Positions 16,601-24,426 of a stretch of DNA of 34,004 nucleotides are shown here, piece by piece. Position 1 is the first letter of the stretch, and each line of letters begins with the position of its first letter. The notes beneath the pieces are model-generated. The model searched no databases, was not told the origin of the DNA, and worked only from the letters and a program-made list of their open reading frames with translations. The stretch is from an uncultured Bacilli bacterium (GTDB lineage: Bacteria; Bacillota_I; Bacilli_A; RF39; UBA660). The translations under genes were made by a program, and so were the position numbers. The stretch covers positions 1 to 34,004 of the forward strand of contig CANQFO010000003.1 of assembly GCA_947599755.1 (NCBI GenBank). Reading direction: 5' to 3'.

Positions 16601-18947
16601 TGCTGATAGAGATGAAAAATTATTAGGAAAAGAAGGTACTTTATTAAAGAAAGAAATTATTAAAGGAACAAAAGAAATCTTCAATAAAGAATTAGAAGAA
16701 AAAGAAGAAACTGCTACTTTAGATCAATTAGAATATATGGATAAATCATTTTCTATTCAAATAGGAACTGTTGATAATACCGTTACATTAGTAAAAGATG
16801 ATGGAACAGAAATCAAAGACGGTACAGATAAAACATATACATTTAAATTTGACTCTGATTTTGTTGTCGTAGATGAAGAGGAAGAACTTGGTGCTACGGA
16901 TATCCGTACCGCATTAACTAGTGCAAAAAATTATCATACCATTTATGTTGATGGTAATCTAAACTTAAGTAAAACATTAGATATTAATGCTACAGATGAA
17001 GTAGTGATAAAACCAGTAGATGCTACTTCAAAAAACAAAACAATAACCGTTTCTAATCAAGATTATGCAATTGATGTAAAATCAGGAACAGTAAATATTT
17101 CTAATTTAAAAATTACTGGAGGAAAAAAAGCAGAATTAAGAATTGAAGAAGGAGCAAATGTTACTGTTGATAATATTGATGTTTCTGGTAATATTACTCC
17201 AGTGGAATCAAAAGATGAAAAAATGCATGCTGGAATTATTGTAAGAGGTAATTTAACGATAAATTCTAAAATAACAAATGAAAACGAGAAATATGGATTA
17301 CCTACCGTTGCTACAGTTACTAGTTATTCCTATCCAACTGATAAAGAGTTAGAAGGAGAAAGACATGATGATGAAACGTTAGCTAAAGCTGCTACGATAA
17401 ATGATCAATCTAAAATGGCAAAAAATGATAGATATCATATCGTTAAGAGAAATGAAGAAACACATATTGATTTATTTATAGAGACATATTATGGTTCTTT
17501 CTACTATAATAATCCAAATAATGCTAAAATTTATTTAGCCGGAATTATCGATCAGGAAAAAGCTTCTCCAGGACCTTATGATTATATTAAAATTTATTAT
17601 TATGATGAAGATTTTGATTTAAGTGGTTTGGGTTATCAAGAGAATCAAACACCTACTGGTGTTTCTCCAGAAAAAGTCTTTAAAAACTTTACATTGAATG
17701 ATAAGGTAATCAAGGGTGATGGTTCAGAAAAAGTTCAAAATATATTGAATGTTGCAGATACTGCTCATATCGTTGTTAATTATCAACCAAAACCATCCGC
17801 AACTCTTACCTTCCAAAATACTGATGGATTAGAGGGAAAAGAAAATCGTGTTTCTGGAACTTTAAAAACACAAAGCGAAGATGGCAAATACTATATACCA
17901 ATTACGTTAAAATCAGAAAAATTTCAAGATAATCAAACAACAATTCAAATTACTAATCCAAATGGAGAGTCAAAAACTTATACTTATAGTTCAACGAATG
18001 AAGATGGAATTGTTGCGAAAATCAGTACAGATAAAACGATTCATTTAAATTTAGAAGCAATTAAATCTTCTCAAATAACTGGAGAATATGGTAAAGTTTA
18101 TACCATTATCCTTGATATAGATGGAAATGATACCAAGTATCAAGAAGAAACTTATACCGTTGATTATAGCCAAGTTACTACTTTGGAAGAAATCATTAAT
18201 ACCGCTGCAGAAAAAACAGAAGCAGCAAATAGTTTAACTTATACGAATAATAGCAAGGTTAAAGATAATGAAATGAAATATACTTATCGCTATGATAAAG
18301 AAAAAGGATTAACCTTATATAATGACGAAGAATATTCTTTTCAAATTAATAAAGTAGATTCTACTCATGAAGGAACAGCTAGCCTTGTATTGAGAAAATT
18401 AACTGATTCATATCCAGGATCAGATGAAAGACCAACAATTAATGGTTGGGAATTTAGTAATCAAATTCAACGAATAGGCATGGGAATTTATGAATTACAA
18501 TTATTTATTGATATGAAAAATAATCGTGCAATTAAAGACGTAGTGAAAAAAGAAAATCATACATACGAAGTTACTTTAGATGGGAAAAGTGTAGCCTCTT
18601 GGTTAAATATTTCTTATATTGGTAATCCTGCAAAGGGCAATAATCCAACAACGGATAATCATCAAGAAATAGAAGATACAGTAAAATTAACTGTAGTATT
18701 GGACGAAAAAGATCAATACGTTAAAAGTTTTAAAACCAATCAAAACTTTGCGATTAATGATACCTATCCAGATAATCATATCGATGTTACCATTAATCAG
18801 ATTAATGAAACAACGATTGATGATCCATATACAAAATTAGGAAAAGGTAGTAAACTTACGAAAGAAGAAATCATGGAATTTTATCAGAAAGTTATCCAGT
18901 GGCGTAAAGACCACAATGATGTAGAGATAGCTGGAACAGCTGAGTAA
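13638..18947 (+). CDS. Giant secreted repeat protein with InlB repeat and beta-helix-like region
   Basis: 1769 residues with a clear signal peptide (hydrophobic core then PVFA before KE, about residue 25). Four degenerate repeats of about 170 residues end near residues 300, 465, 640 and 808, and a fifth near 1515. Each begins with an L-T/S-G-L/T strand and GYYF-like segment, and ends with V-D-x-D-G ... Y-x-I-D-Y/W-S-G. Between repeats four and five are an InlB B-repeat (about 816-884, with FDGWY and LTAHW) and a stretch (about 1085-1210) with short strands such as TIYVDGNLNL, TVNISNLKITGG and NVTVDNIDVSG, typical of right-handed beta-helices. No LPXTG, C-terminal membrane segment or SLH domain is visible, so anchoring is unexplained. 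A strong RBS (AAAGGAG) precedes the start. It is likely an adhesin or cell-surface filament. Confidence 0.8.
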   Translation: MMKKWKLKFFLAIVFFLGFSSPVFAKEMTLEELGKLIDEKQPNANHAFVIGKYVFTSLYENNGKKGLDTKDIMLAARSIETLTGDGEIHTDKIYEKMKIHQITKKMSSDWKSHTWEKESDYVGGGEAPDTYQIRYIDYQFIPEETKAKVELTNSNDEKYKKIIEEDLKFTGGNSSNSQNLQLSDDWKLTGLLLKNTTVDDSIFKDDEKTGYYFALSIKAPKATDKTIIKVKGAKKEKKFTYDKFDIKNGEDNTDPGIAFLYSVDPKKKDDKKKLEITVDYDGEDSQEYAPTIYTIDYSGITFQEDSRVENIGLGSENATDQDKNIIKDWGYEENKNKSLTLSLDDQNHFTYNLKGTLIEQMLNSAKAFGEKNKLGYYFDFTFVLPEGSNKNNVKISQVNDEQGSKETKIFQPDEFDEKNNLTILFRFKPETTKCTNHCKIYYKVDLDGEGKKYLPVIYSIDYSGVTFEKSSVFTVEGITDEDKDEYDNSNWYDTNNGYSVQVEKDQNEEKKYHITGVLPIFNDEEKDFNSLHTFDTEKELYYLGLLLKLSNAEKIQSENSEAITVKFFHNDGSSDDQFLKVTADDFESSHKLYLLKALCEIAADSSSTIPDSEKIFTITVDLDGDEETYAPYTVTIDWSGLVLQKKSSGNSKNYDVVLSEEDLGTDTKAKEELKSYGYQYENDRDISLKEGTKDLTGTIKEQKLKETAGFKDDNKGYFVPIKVEFPGKDNPKLKDYADKWTLILNTEDNRTFEYQPSSEEYQQGWVMVLFKIYRDTKTEIKYQIDFDGLPKDGKGYNFVPEDYQISYADLAFKTANQIKFNYTDKNGKQQSETAIIYEGEQLGHDLAATQNMDYRTFDGWYNQSDKVEVEKVLEKDEDLELTAHWKINSEKFISEVITDLNSSDETYSNDFSKKFNLTQNDENKKEITINIERAKVPLTELAETSIPGAIAYALQTEEIKDITLTAGKSNSVTFKKDYTNNSQTYDKTADRDEKLLGKEGTLLKKEIIKGTKEIFNKELEEKEETATLDQLEYMDKSFSIQIGTVDNTVTLVKDDGTEIKDGTDKTYTFKFDSDFVVVDEEEELGATDIRTALTSAKNYHTIYVDGNLNLSKTLDINATDEVVIKPVDATSKNKTITVSNQDYAIDVKSGTVNISNLKITGGKKAELRIEEGANVTVDNIDVSGNITPVESKDEKMHAGIIVRGNLTINSKITNENEKYGLPTVATVTSYSYPTDKELEGERHDDETLAKAATINDQSKMAKNDRYHIVKRNEETHIDLFIETYYGSFYYNNPNNAKIYLAGIIDQEKASPGPYDYIKIYYYDEDFDLSGLGYQENQTPTGVSPEKVFKNFTLNDKVIKGDGSEKVQNILNVADTAHIVVNYQPKPSATLTFQNTDGLEGKENRVSGTLKTQSEDGKYYIPITLKSEKFQDNQTTIQITNPNGESKTYTYSSTNEDGIVAKISTDKTIHLNLEAIKSSQITGEYGKVYTIILDIDGNDTKYQEETYTVDYSQVTTLEEIINTAAEKTEAANSLTYTNNSKVKDNEMKYTYRYDKEKGLTLYNDEEYSFQINKVDSTHEGTASLVLRKLTDSYPGSDERPTINGWEFSNQIQRIGMGIYELQLFIDMKNNRAIKDVVKKENHTYEVTLDGKSVASWLNISYIGNPAKGNNPTTDNHQEIEDTVKLTVVLDEKDQYVKSFKTNQNFAINDTYPDNHIDVTINQINETTIDDPYTKLGKGSKLTKEEIMEFYQKVIQWRKDHNDVEIAGTAE

Positions 18948-18974
18948 AAGGTGTGATATTTATACCACACCTTT
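18946..18974 (+). terminator. Hairpin after the giant gene, possible weak terminator
   Basis: AAAGGTGTG (18947-18955) pairs perfectly with CACACCTTT (18966-18974). The tail TTTATCT is short of T residues, so it may only attenuate or protect the 3' end, letting the thioredoxin-like gene at 18998 be read. Confidence 0.5.
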
Positions 18975-18997
18975 ATCTAATGAAATGAGGAGTAGAC

Positions 18998-19540
18998 ATG
19001 AAAAAAATAATAATAATTTTTCTTGCAATATTTTTATGTATTCCAATTGTATCCAATGCTGTTGCTACTAATTCATCTAGTTTTGCAAAAGAAAAGATTT
19101 ATATACTATATGATAGTAGTAATTGTAAAGAATGCAATCAATATAAAGAAACATTGGAAGAATATTATAAAAACGATAATCGCGTATATATAGAATATAT
19201 CTCTGTTGATAAGAATCAAGAATTAGTAAAAAAGATCAAAAAAAATTTAAATATCAAGCGTGATAAATTTCCCATAACTATTATTGGTACTACTTATTTT
19301 AAGGGATTCAATCAGAGAATAATGAAAAAAATAAAAAGGGCGGTTCAAAATTATCAAAAAGAAGATAAATATTGTGATATTGTTGATAGTATAAAAAATC
19401 AAAAAAATATAGAAAAATGTCTAAAAGATAATCAAGGAATAAATCAAGAAAATCACATGATTATCGTAATTGGATTAATTATAATAGCAATCTTGATTTG
19501 TTTAATAAGTTTTAAGAAAAAGAAAATGAAATCTAAGTAA
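18998..19540 (+). CDS. Membrane-anchored extracytoplasmic thioredoxin-like protein
   Basis: 180 residues. A signal peptide or N-terminal anchor (residues 4-22) is followed by a thioredoxin-like domain with a CxxC active site (NCKEC, Cys43 and Cys46) after the first beta strand IYILYDSS, and a likely cis-Pro at Pro92 (KFPITIIG). Two more Cys follow (in KYCDIV and EKCLKD). A C-terminal membrane segment (about 154-172) ends in a Lys-rich cytoplasmic tail. It would face outside and form, reduce or isomerise disulfides. It lies directly after two surface-protein genes, though the giant protein has very few Cys, so its client may be elsewhere. The RBS GAGGAG supports the start. Family assignment is good; redox direction is unknown. 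Confidence 0.78.
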   Translation: MKKIIIIFLAIFLCIPIVSNAVATNSSSFAKEKIYILYDSSNCKECNQYKETLEEYYKNDNRVYIEYISVDKNQELVKKIKKNLNIKRDKFPITIIGTTYFKGFNQRIMKKIKRAVQNYQKEDKYCDIVDSIKNQKNIEKCLKDNQGINQENHMIIVIGLIIIAILICLISFKKKKMKSK

Positions 19541-19559
19541 ATATTCATTTTCTTTTTCT
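19515..19559 (+). terminator. Terminator overlapping the end of the thioredoxin-like gene
   Basis: A perfect 16-base-pair stem (AGAAAAAGAAAATGAA at 19515-19530 with its complement at 19544-19559) starts inside the last codons (KKKKMKSK) and spans the stop. The T-rich second arm provides the release tract. It closes the surface-protein island. Confidence 0.7.
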
Positions 19560-19689
19560 ACATGAATGAAAAATAAAAAGCTAAGATTTGACAAGTCTTC
19601 AAATTAAAACAGTTAAAAGATAAAGAGAAAACAAACAAAGTTTTAGATAAAAAGAGGAAGAAGAATAATAAAATATTATTGAATAAAAG

Positions 19690-19718
19690 TTGCATAAAGT
19701 TGAAAAATAATATATAAT
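19690..19718 (+). promoter_or_regulatory. Sigma-A-type promoter of the fibre operon
   Basis: TTGCAT (19690-19695), a 17-base spacer and a perfect TATAAT (19713-19718); the start would be near 19725, 64 bases before the ATG. The remaining gap (19560-19689) holds an isolated TTGACA at 19588 without a matching -10 and no gene. Confidence 0.75.
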
Positions 19719-19788
19719 CTAATTAAAGATAAGAAAAAAAACTAGATATTCTTATCCAAAGAAAAATTAGAAAGTAGAGGAAAGATTT

Positions 19789-20334
19789 ATGCAAAAAGAT
19801 CGAAAAATAAGAGCAATGGCCATTACGATTATAGGAATAGCAGTCATAGGATTATCAATTGGATATGCAACACTAAGTCAAGTATTAAATATTTCAGGTA
19901 CAGCAAACATAAAAGGTCAAAATTGGGATGTAGTATTTGAGGATTTAAAAGAACCAACAGCCAATGACGGATTAGTAGGATCAGCAAAAGGAGTGAGTGC
20001 AAGCTTAACCACCACAACCCTAAGTTTTGCAGCAGAATTAAGCTTACCAGGAGATGCAATTACTTATCGCTTCAAAGTAGCAAACAACGGAACAATTGAT
20101 GCAATTTTAAGTGAAGTACCAGTATTATCTGGATTATCAGAAGCTCAAGCTCAAAATGTAGTATATGAATTTACTTATGAAGATGGAACACTAATTAAAG
20201 CAAACGATGAATTACCAGCAGGAGAAACAAAAAATTTAAAATTAGTAATTAAATTTGATGCAGATGCAACAACAGTATCAGAAGAAGATAAACAATTATC
20301 TTTATCAACTACAATGAACTATGTTCAAAAATAA
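19789..20334 (+). CDS. Camelysin/TasA-like secreted fibre subunit
   Basis: 181 residues. A basic start is followed by a hydrophobic segment (about residues 8-25) and GYATLSQVLNISGTA, the motif typical of SipW-processed camelysin/TasA-family precursors, with cleavage expected in or near it. The mature part is a beta-rich domain: an Asp/Trp strand (QNWDVVFEDL), a Ser/Thr-rich strand (SASLTTTTLSFAAEL), LPGDAITYRFKVANNG (the usual 'additional-disorder-free' beta-sandwich strand pair) and a C-terminal LVIKFDADATT. There is no cell-wall anchor. In Bacillus subtilis TasA polymerises outside the cell into biofilm fibres. First place in the operon after a strong promoter and a good RBS (GAGGAAAG) suggest the major subunit. 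Its signal peptidase partner is the next gene. Confidence 0.78.
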   Translation: MQKDRKIRAMAITIIGIAVIGLSIGYATLSQVLNISGTANIKGQNWDVVFEDLKEPTANDGLVGSAKGVSASLTTTTLSFAAELSLPGDAITYRFKVANNGTIDAILSEVPVLSGLSEAQAQNVVYEFTYEDGTLIKANDELPAGETKNLKLVIKFDADATTVSEEDKQLSLSTTMNYVQK

Positions 20335-20358
20335 AAAAGAATAAAGTGGTGACCAGCA

Positions 20359-21498
20359 ATGAAAAAAAGTCAAATAAAAATGTTGGGATTAGAAAGTGTC
20401 ATAATGATTGGGTTAATCATCAATGCACTTTTCATAAAAAAATTCGAACTAACAAATTTGGCCAATATCATTGTATGGTCATTCATTGTTCTATGCACGA
20501 AATATTTAATTGGAATCGAAAAAGACAAAAGTCTAAATCGAATAGATACAATTCAAATTATTTTTATTTATACCTTTTTATATCTATTAATCATGTATTT
20601 AATTGGAGTAGGAGTAGGATTTAACCGAAATCCATATAAAATTACAATACTGAATATCATAAAAAATATTACCCCTTTATTAATAGTGATTACAGCTCAA
20701 GAAATATTTCGATTTAATATTACAATAAAAGGAAAAGATAATAAATTGGTAATTACAGGATTAATTTTACTCTTTATTAGTATGGATATCATGTTTAATT
20801 TTAAATATTATAGTTATACAAGTGGATTAGAAATTTTTGAAGTAATTGGAATTTTAATTTTACCAAGTATAGCAGATAATTTGATATTAACCTTTATTAC
20901 TTCAAAAAGTGGATATTCCCCTACGATTATATATCGACTAATGTTAGCAAGTAGAAATTACTTAATACCAATTATTCCAGATTTAGACATTTATCTAGAA
21001 TCAGTATTAAAAATTGTTTTTCCAACAATTTTATTTTTGAAATTTAATACAATATATGCAAAAAACAAATTTACACTAGCACCAAGAAACCAATTAGGAA
21101 AACATATCATGACAACAACAATGACTGCAGTAGCAATAGCATTTATCGCTCTAGTTTCAGGAATATTTAGATATTATGCAATTTCCATTGGATCAGAATC
21201 AATGGAACCAAACATAAAAAAAGGAGATGCCGTAGTTTTAGAAAAAATAGAAAAAGTAGATAGAGAAAAAGAAGTAAAGAAAGGAGTCATTATTGCTTAT
21301 CGCCATGGTAAGAAAGTAATTGTTCATAGAATTAATAAAATAGAAGAAAAAAATGGAGAAAAGCAAATCACAACCAAAGGAGACAATAACGAAGTAGTAG
21401 ATAATTGGATAGTAGAAGAATCTGATATATTGGGAATAGTAAGAGCAAAAATTCCCGTAATTGGATGGCCATCCGTATGGTTAAGTGAAAGATTATAA
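20359..21498 (+). CDS. SipW-type signal peptidase I fused to a polytopic N-terminal domain
   Basis: 379 residues, about twice the length of SipW. Residues 1-245 form about seven membrane segments of a family I do not recognise. The C-terminal 130 residues are an S26 signal peptidase of the SipW/ER type: one membrane segment (about 252-272), the catalytic Ser box GSESMEP (Ser281), KKGDAVV, a catalytic His rather than Lys in VIVHRI (His323), and KGDNN with Asp342 and Asp348. It would cleave the precursors encoded at 19789 and 22562 on the outer membrane face. The RBS is modest (AAGTGGTGA). Its position 24 bases after the subunit gene matches tasA/sipW-type operons. The N-terminal half may recruit or translocate subunits; that is inference. 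Confidence 0.8.
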   Translation: MKKSQIKMLGLESVIMIGLIINALFIKKFELTNLANIIVWSFIVLCTKYLIGIEKDKSLNRIDTIQIIFIYTFLYLLIMYLIGVGVGFNRNPYKITILNIIKNITPLLIVITAQEIFRFNITIKGKDNKLVITGLILLFISMDIMFNFKYYSYTSGLEIFEVIGILILPSIADNLILTFITSKSGYSPTIIYRLMLASRNYLIPIIPDLDIYLESVLKIVFPTILFLKFNTIYAKNKFTLAPRNQLGKHIMTTTMTAVAIAFIALVSGIFRYYAISIGSESMEPNIKKGDAVVLEKIEKVDREKEVKKGVIIAYRHGKKVIVHRINKIEEKNGEKQITTKGDNNEVVDNWIVEESDILGIVRAKIPVIGWPSVWLSERL

Positions 21499-21512
21499 AA
21501 GGAGGAAATAGT

Positions 21513-22565
21513 GTGAAACAAAAGCAAAAAAAGAAATTCATTATCAATAAAAAATGGATACCAAACATAGTTTTATTAGGAATATCAATTATCTTAACGA
21601 TTGCTTTTGCACTTTTTTCTCTAATGAAAAATAGAGTAGAAAAAGTAACATACACAGAAAATAGTAATATAGACTACATGGTATGTTTAAAAAAGAATAA
21701 TTATTTCAAAGAAAAATGTTTAGACAATACCAAAAATTCTTATGTTGCAGATATCTTAGATTATATAACACTAGATTTTTCTTATTTCATGAACGTATCA
21801 ACAAAAATAGATCAAGAATATAACTATAATATTACAGCCAAAATTTTAGCAACAGATAAAGAAGATTCTAGTAAAGTAGTATACAACAAAACAACAACTT
21901 TAGTAGAAAATAAAAAAGTAAACGACAATTCTAAATCAATTGCTAATATGAAAGAACAAGTAAAAATTAATTATGCTGATTACAATGATATAATTACCAA
22001 TTTTAAAAAAGACTATGTTTTAGCACTCGATGCCAATTTAATTATTACGATGAATATTAATTACAAAGGAAAATATAGCAAAGATTTTGATGAAATCAAC
22101 ACAGCAAAACAAATGAGCGTAACAATTCCTCTTTCTGAACAAATGATTACCATAACAACCAGTACAAAAAAAGAAAATAAAACAAGTATCTTAGAGAAAA
22201 AAGAAAAAGGAAAAACAGATAAAATAATAATGAAAGGATTAATTGGATTAGATGCTATTTTAGCAGGAATATTGATTTTTTCCATTATGAAAAGCCTTCC
22301 ATATAAAAAAGAATATCTAAAAGAATTAGAAAAAATATTAAAAGAATATGATCGAGCCATCGTATCAACAAACAATTTACCAAGCTTTAAAAATCATAAT
22401 CAAATAGAAGTACCAACTTTTGAAGAATTACTTGATGCAAGAGAAAACTTAGAACGACCAATATTATATTACCAATCTAAAACAGAAGATAAAGTAATTT
22501 TCTGCATTATGGCAAACAAAGAAGTCTATATTTATACACTAGAAGCAAAGGATAAAAAATCATGA
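21513..22565 (+). CDS. DUF5305-like membrane protein
   Basis: 350 residues with a GTG start supported by GGAGG seven bases upstream. A membrane segment (about residues 15-37) is followed by a 200-residue extracytoplasmic beta-rich domain, a second membrane segment (about 240-260) and a cytoplasmic C-terminus with VPTFEELLDARENLERPILYY near residues 305-325. That arrangement and the conserved C-terminal box match DUF5305 proteins, which I recall from archaea and bacteria near S26 signal peptidases; this is from memory. It could be an assembly platform linking the extracellular fibre to the cytoplasm. The stop overlaps the next start by four bases (ATGA). Confidence 0.6.
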   Translation: MKQKQKKKFIINKKWIPNIVLLGISIILTIAFALFSLMKNRVEKVTYTENSNIDYMVCLKKNNYFKEKCLDNTKNSYVADILDYITLDFSYFMNVSTKIDQEYNYNITAKILATDKEDSSKVVYNKTTTLVENKKVNDNSKSIANMKEQVKINYADYNDIITNFKKDYVLALDANLIITMNINYKGKYSKDFDEINTAKQMSVTIPLSEQMITITTSTKKENKTSILEKKEKGKTDKIIMKGLIGLDAILAGILIFSIMKSLPYKKEYLKELEKILKEYDRAIVSTNNLPSFKNHNQIEVPTFEELLDARENLERPILYYQSKTEDKVIFCIMANKEVYIYTLEAKDKKS

Positions 22566-23794
22566 AAAAAAGAAGAGAAAGTTTAAAAATAAAACTTGCA
22601 AGACTACAACCATATCAAATAAGAAACATAGTAGTAATAGCAATGAGTTTAATTTTTATTACTACTTTATCCGTAGGATATTCCATTTTATCGCAAACAT
22701 TAAAGATAGAAGGAGAAGTAGCATTACGTGCTCAAAAAGATATACGAATTCAAAAAATTGGAGAATTTAAATCCACAAATGAAGGATATGATATTTATAA
22801 TCCAAAATATGATACCAACAGCATTACCACAAATATTGCTCTACCAAATATAGATTCAACAGTTACCTATACAGTAGAAATTAAAAACAATAAAAATATT
22901 GCTATGGATGTAACCGATATAGAAAAAAAAGCTTATAATAATGATAATATAATCTATGAATTCTCAGGAATGCATATAGGATATATATTATATCCAAATA
23001 CAACCACAACTTTTACCATCACGTTTAAATATCCAGAAGCAACAACAATTCTACCAGAAGAAAAAAGATTAGGAGCAAACATTGTTTTTACATTCGAACA
23101 ACATAAAGAACCACAAACTGAACAACCAAAAGAATATATTATAGATGAAAATATATTAAATTTAAGTGGAGAAGAAAGAAACGAAAACAATCTATGGCTA
23201 GATAAAGAAAACAAAAAAGGAGCCAAATTAGAAAAAGTAATCTATAATGAAACAAAAAAAGCTTACCAATTTAGTAATGAATCATATGCAATAATAGAAG
23301 AACAAACAATCCCAGAAAATAATAATTTTACAATGGAAATTTATTTTTCATATCCAAATGATATCGAACAAAATCAAGAGCAAACAATTATCTATAAAGA
23401 AAGTAAAGAGAAAAATTTTAGTGATTTTGGAATATTTGCAAAAAAAATGGACAATAAAAAAATGCTAGTTTTAACTTATATCGATCCACTGAATCAGATA
23501 CCAAAAGAAATAATCATATCAGATCAAGCAAAAGAAAATGAACTTTATTCCATTCAAATTATAAAAGAAAATAACGAATGGAAAATTTATCAAGATGCAA
23601 TTTTAAAAAGAACTGAACAAATCAATGGAAATTTAAGAATTTCTAATACTCCATTACAAATTGGTAAAGGAAAAACAGAAAAACCATCTTTCTATCATGG
23701 AGATATTTATACAATTAGAGTATATAATAAAGCATTAACAAAAGAAGAAATCATAACCAATCAAAATTTAGATAATGACCTTTATAACAATTAA
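22562..23794 (+). CDS. Camelysin-like precursor fused to a LamG/concanavalin-like domain
   Basis: 410 residues. The N-terminus repeats the SipW-type pattern: a basic start, a hydrophobic segment (about residues 22-40) and SVGYSILSQTLKIEGE. Residues 45-185 form a TasA-like beta domain with NIDSTVTYTVEIKNN and a C-terminal strand ANIVFTFEQ. After a Gln/Pro/Glu-rich linker (about 183-195), residues 200-405 look like a laminin-G/concanavalin-type jelly roll, ending with the hallmark GDIYTIRVYNKALTKEEI. The protein is therefore a predicted minor fibre component with a carbohydrate- or ligand-binding head. It is translationally coupled to the DUF5305-like gene. The lectin-like assignment rests on the C-terminal hallmark and fold-like pattern. 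Confidence 0.68.
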   Translation: MKKRRESLKIKLARLQPYQIRNIVVIAMSLIFITTLSVGYSILSQTLKIEGEVALRAQKDIRIQKIGEFKSTNEGYDIYNPKYDTNSITTNIALPNIDSTVTYTVEIKNNKNIAMDVTDIEKKAYNNDNIIYEFSGMHIGYILYPNTTTTFTITFKYPEATTILPEEKRLGANIVFTFEQHKEPQTEQPKEYIIDENILNLSGEERNENNLWLDKENKKGAKLEKVIYNETKKAYQFSNESYAIIEEQTIPENNNFTMEIYFSYPNDIEQNQEQTIIYKESKEKNFSDFGIFAKKMDNKKMLVLTYIDPLNQIPKEIIISDQAKENELYSIQIIKENNEWKIYQDAILKRTEQINGNLRISNTPLQIGKGKTEKPSFYHGDIYTIRVYNKALTKEEIITNQNLDNDLYNN

Positions 23795-23850
23795 TACAAT
23801 TGAAAAAATATCAAAAAATGATATCATAAGAAAGAAACAAGAGGTGTAAA

Positions 23851-24408
23851 ATGTATTATAATAGGAAAAAAGAATTACTGAAAAACGGAATAATCATTAC
23901 AATAATTTTATTACTAGCAGTAATCTCTACTCATCATATATATTATAAATTTAAAGGAGAAAGAGATATCGACTATAATCTAAAATCATTAGAAATTATT
24001 TATCATGAAAAAAGTGCCAATAAAATTACATTAAATAAAATTACCCCTGTATCAGACGCAGTAGGATTATCTTCTAGAGCATATACTTTCACCGTAAAAA
24101 ACAATTTACAAAAGGAAATAGAATATGAAATTCTTCTAGAAGAAGATAAAGAAACCATTCAAAAAGAAGAATGCGGAGAATACCAAATTCCCAAAAATTT
24201 AATTAGGGTAGCAATAAAAGAAGAAAACGAAAAAGCACAAATCTATACAATGAGTGATTTAACAAAAAATAGTTTAAAAAAACAAATTCTAAAACCATTA
24301 AGACAAAAAGATTATACAATTAGAGTATGGACAAGTAATGGAAGTTCTCTACCAAACGGTTCAAATTTACATTATCACGGAATAATCAAGGTAAAAGAAA
24401 TAGAGTAA
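23851..24408 (+). CDS. Membrane-anchored beta-rich protein of the fibre operon, unknown function
   Basis: 185 residues. One hydrophobic segment (about residues 11-29) is followed by a beta-rich extracytoplasmic domain with ITPVSDAVGLSSRAYTFTVKNN, then a pair of Lys/Glu-rich strands and a C-terminal YTIRVWTSNG with HYHGIIKV. The pattern (strand, 'FTVKNN', strand, tail strand) resembles camelysin/TasA domains, but the GYxxLS motif is missing, so it may stay anchored and serve as the base of the fibre. Two Cys are absent from the anchor and one is in EECGEY. A weak inverted repeat (ATATCA/TGATAT, 23808-23824) precedes it, and the RBS is AGAGGTG. Not a recognised family. Confidence 0.6.
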   Translation: MYYNRKKELLKNGIIITIILLLAVISTHHIYYKFKGERDIDYNLKSLEIIYHEKSANKITLNKITPVSDAVGLSSRAYTFTVKNNLQKEIEYEILLEEDKETIQKEECGEYQIPKNLIRVAIKEENEKAQIYTMSDLTKNSLKKQILKPLRQKDYTIRVWTSNGSSLPNGSNLHYHGIIKVKEIE

Positions 24409-24426
24409 CAAGAAAAGGTGATTGTA

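Noticed and set aside
19588..19616. TTGACA at 19588 as the fibre promoter
   Set aside because: No acceptable -10 lies 16-19 bases downstream; TTGCAT-N17-TATAAT at 19690 is far better.
20346..20624. A 92-codon frame on the + strand overlapping the signal peptidase gene
   Set aside because: It lies in another frame of a clear membrane-protein gene, encodes basic low-complexity sequence and has no ribosome binding site of its own.
20700..21060. CPBP/CAAX-protease reading of the polytopic half of the signal peptidase fusion
   Set aside because: AQEIFRF is short of the EExxxR motif and the later His/Asn motifs are missing.
24418..24426. GTG start for the YceD gene nine bases upstream
   Set aside because: It falls inside AAAGGTG, the ribosome binding site of the ATG at 24427.
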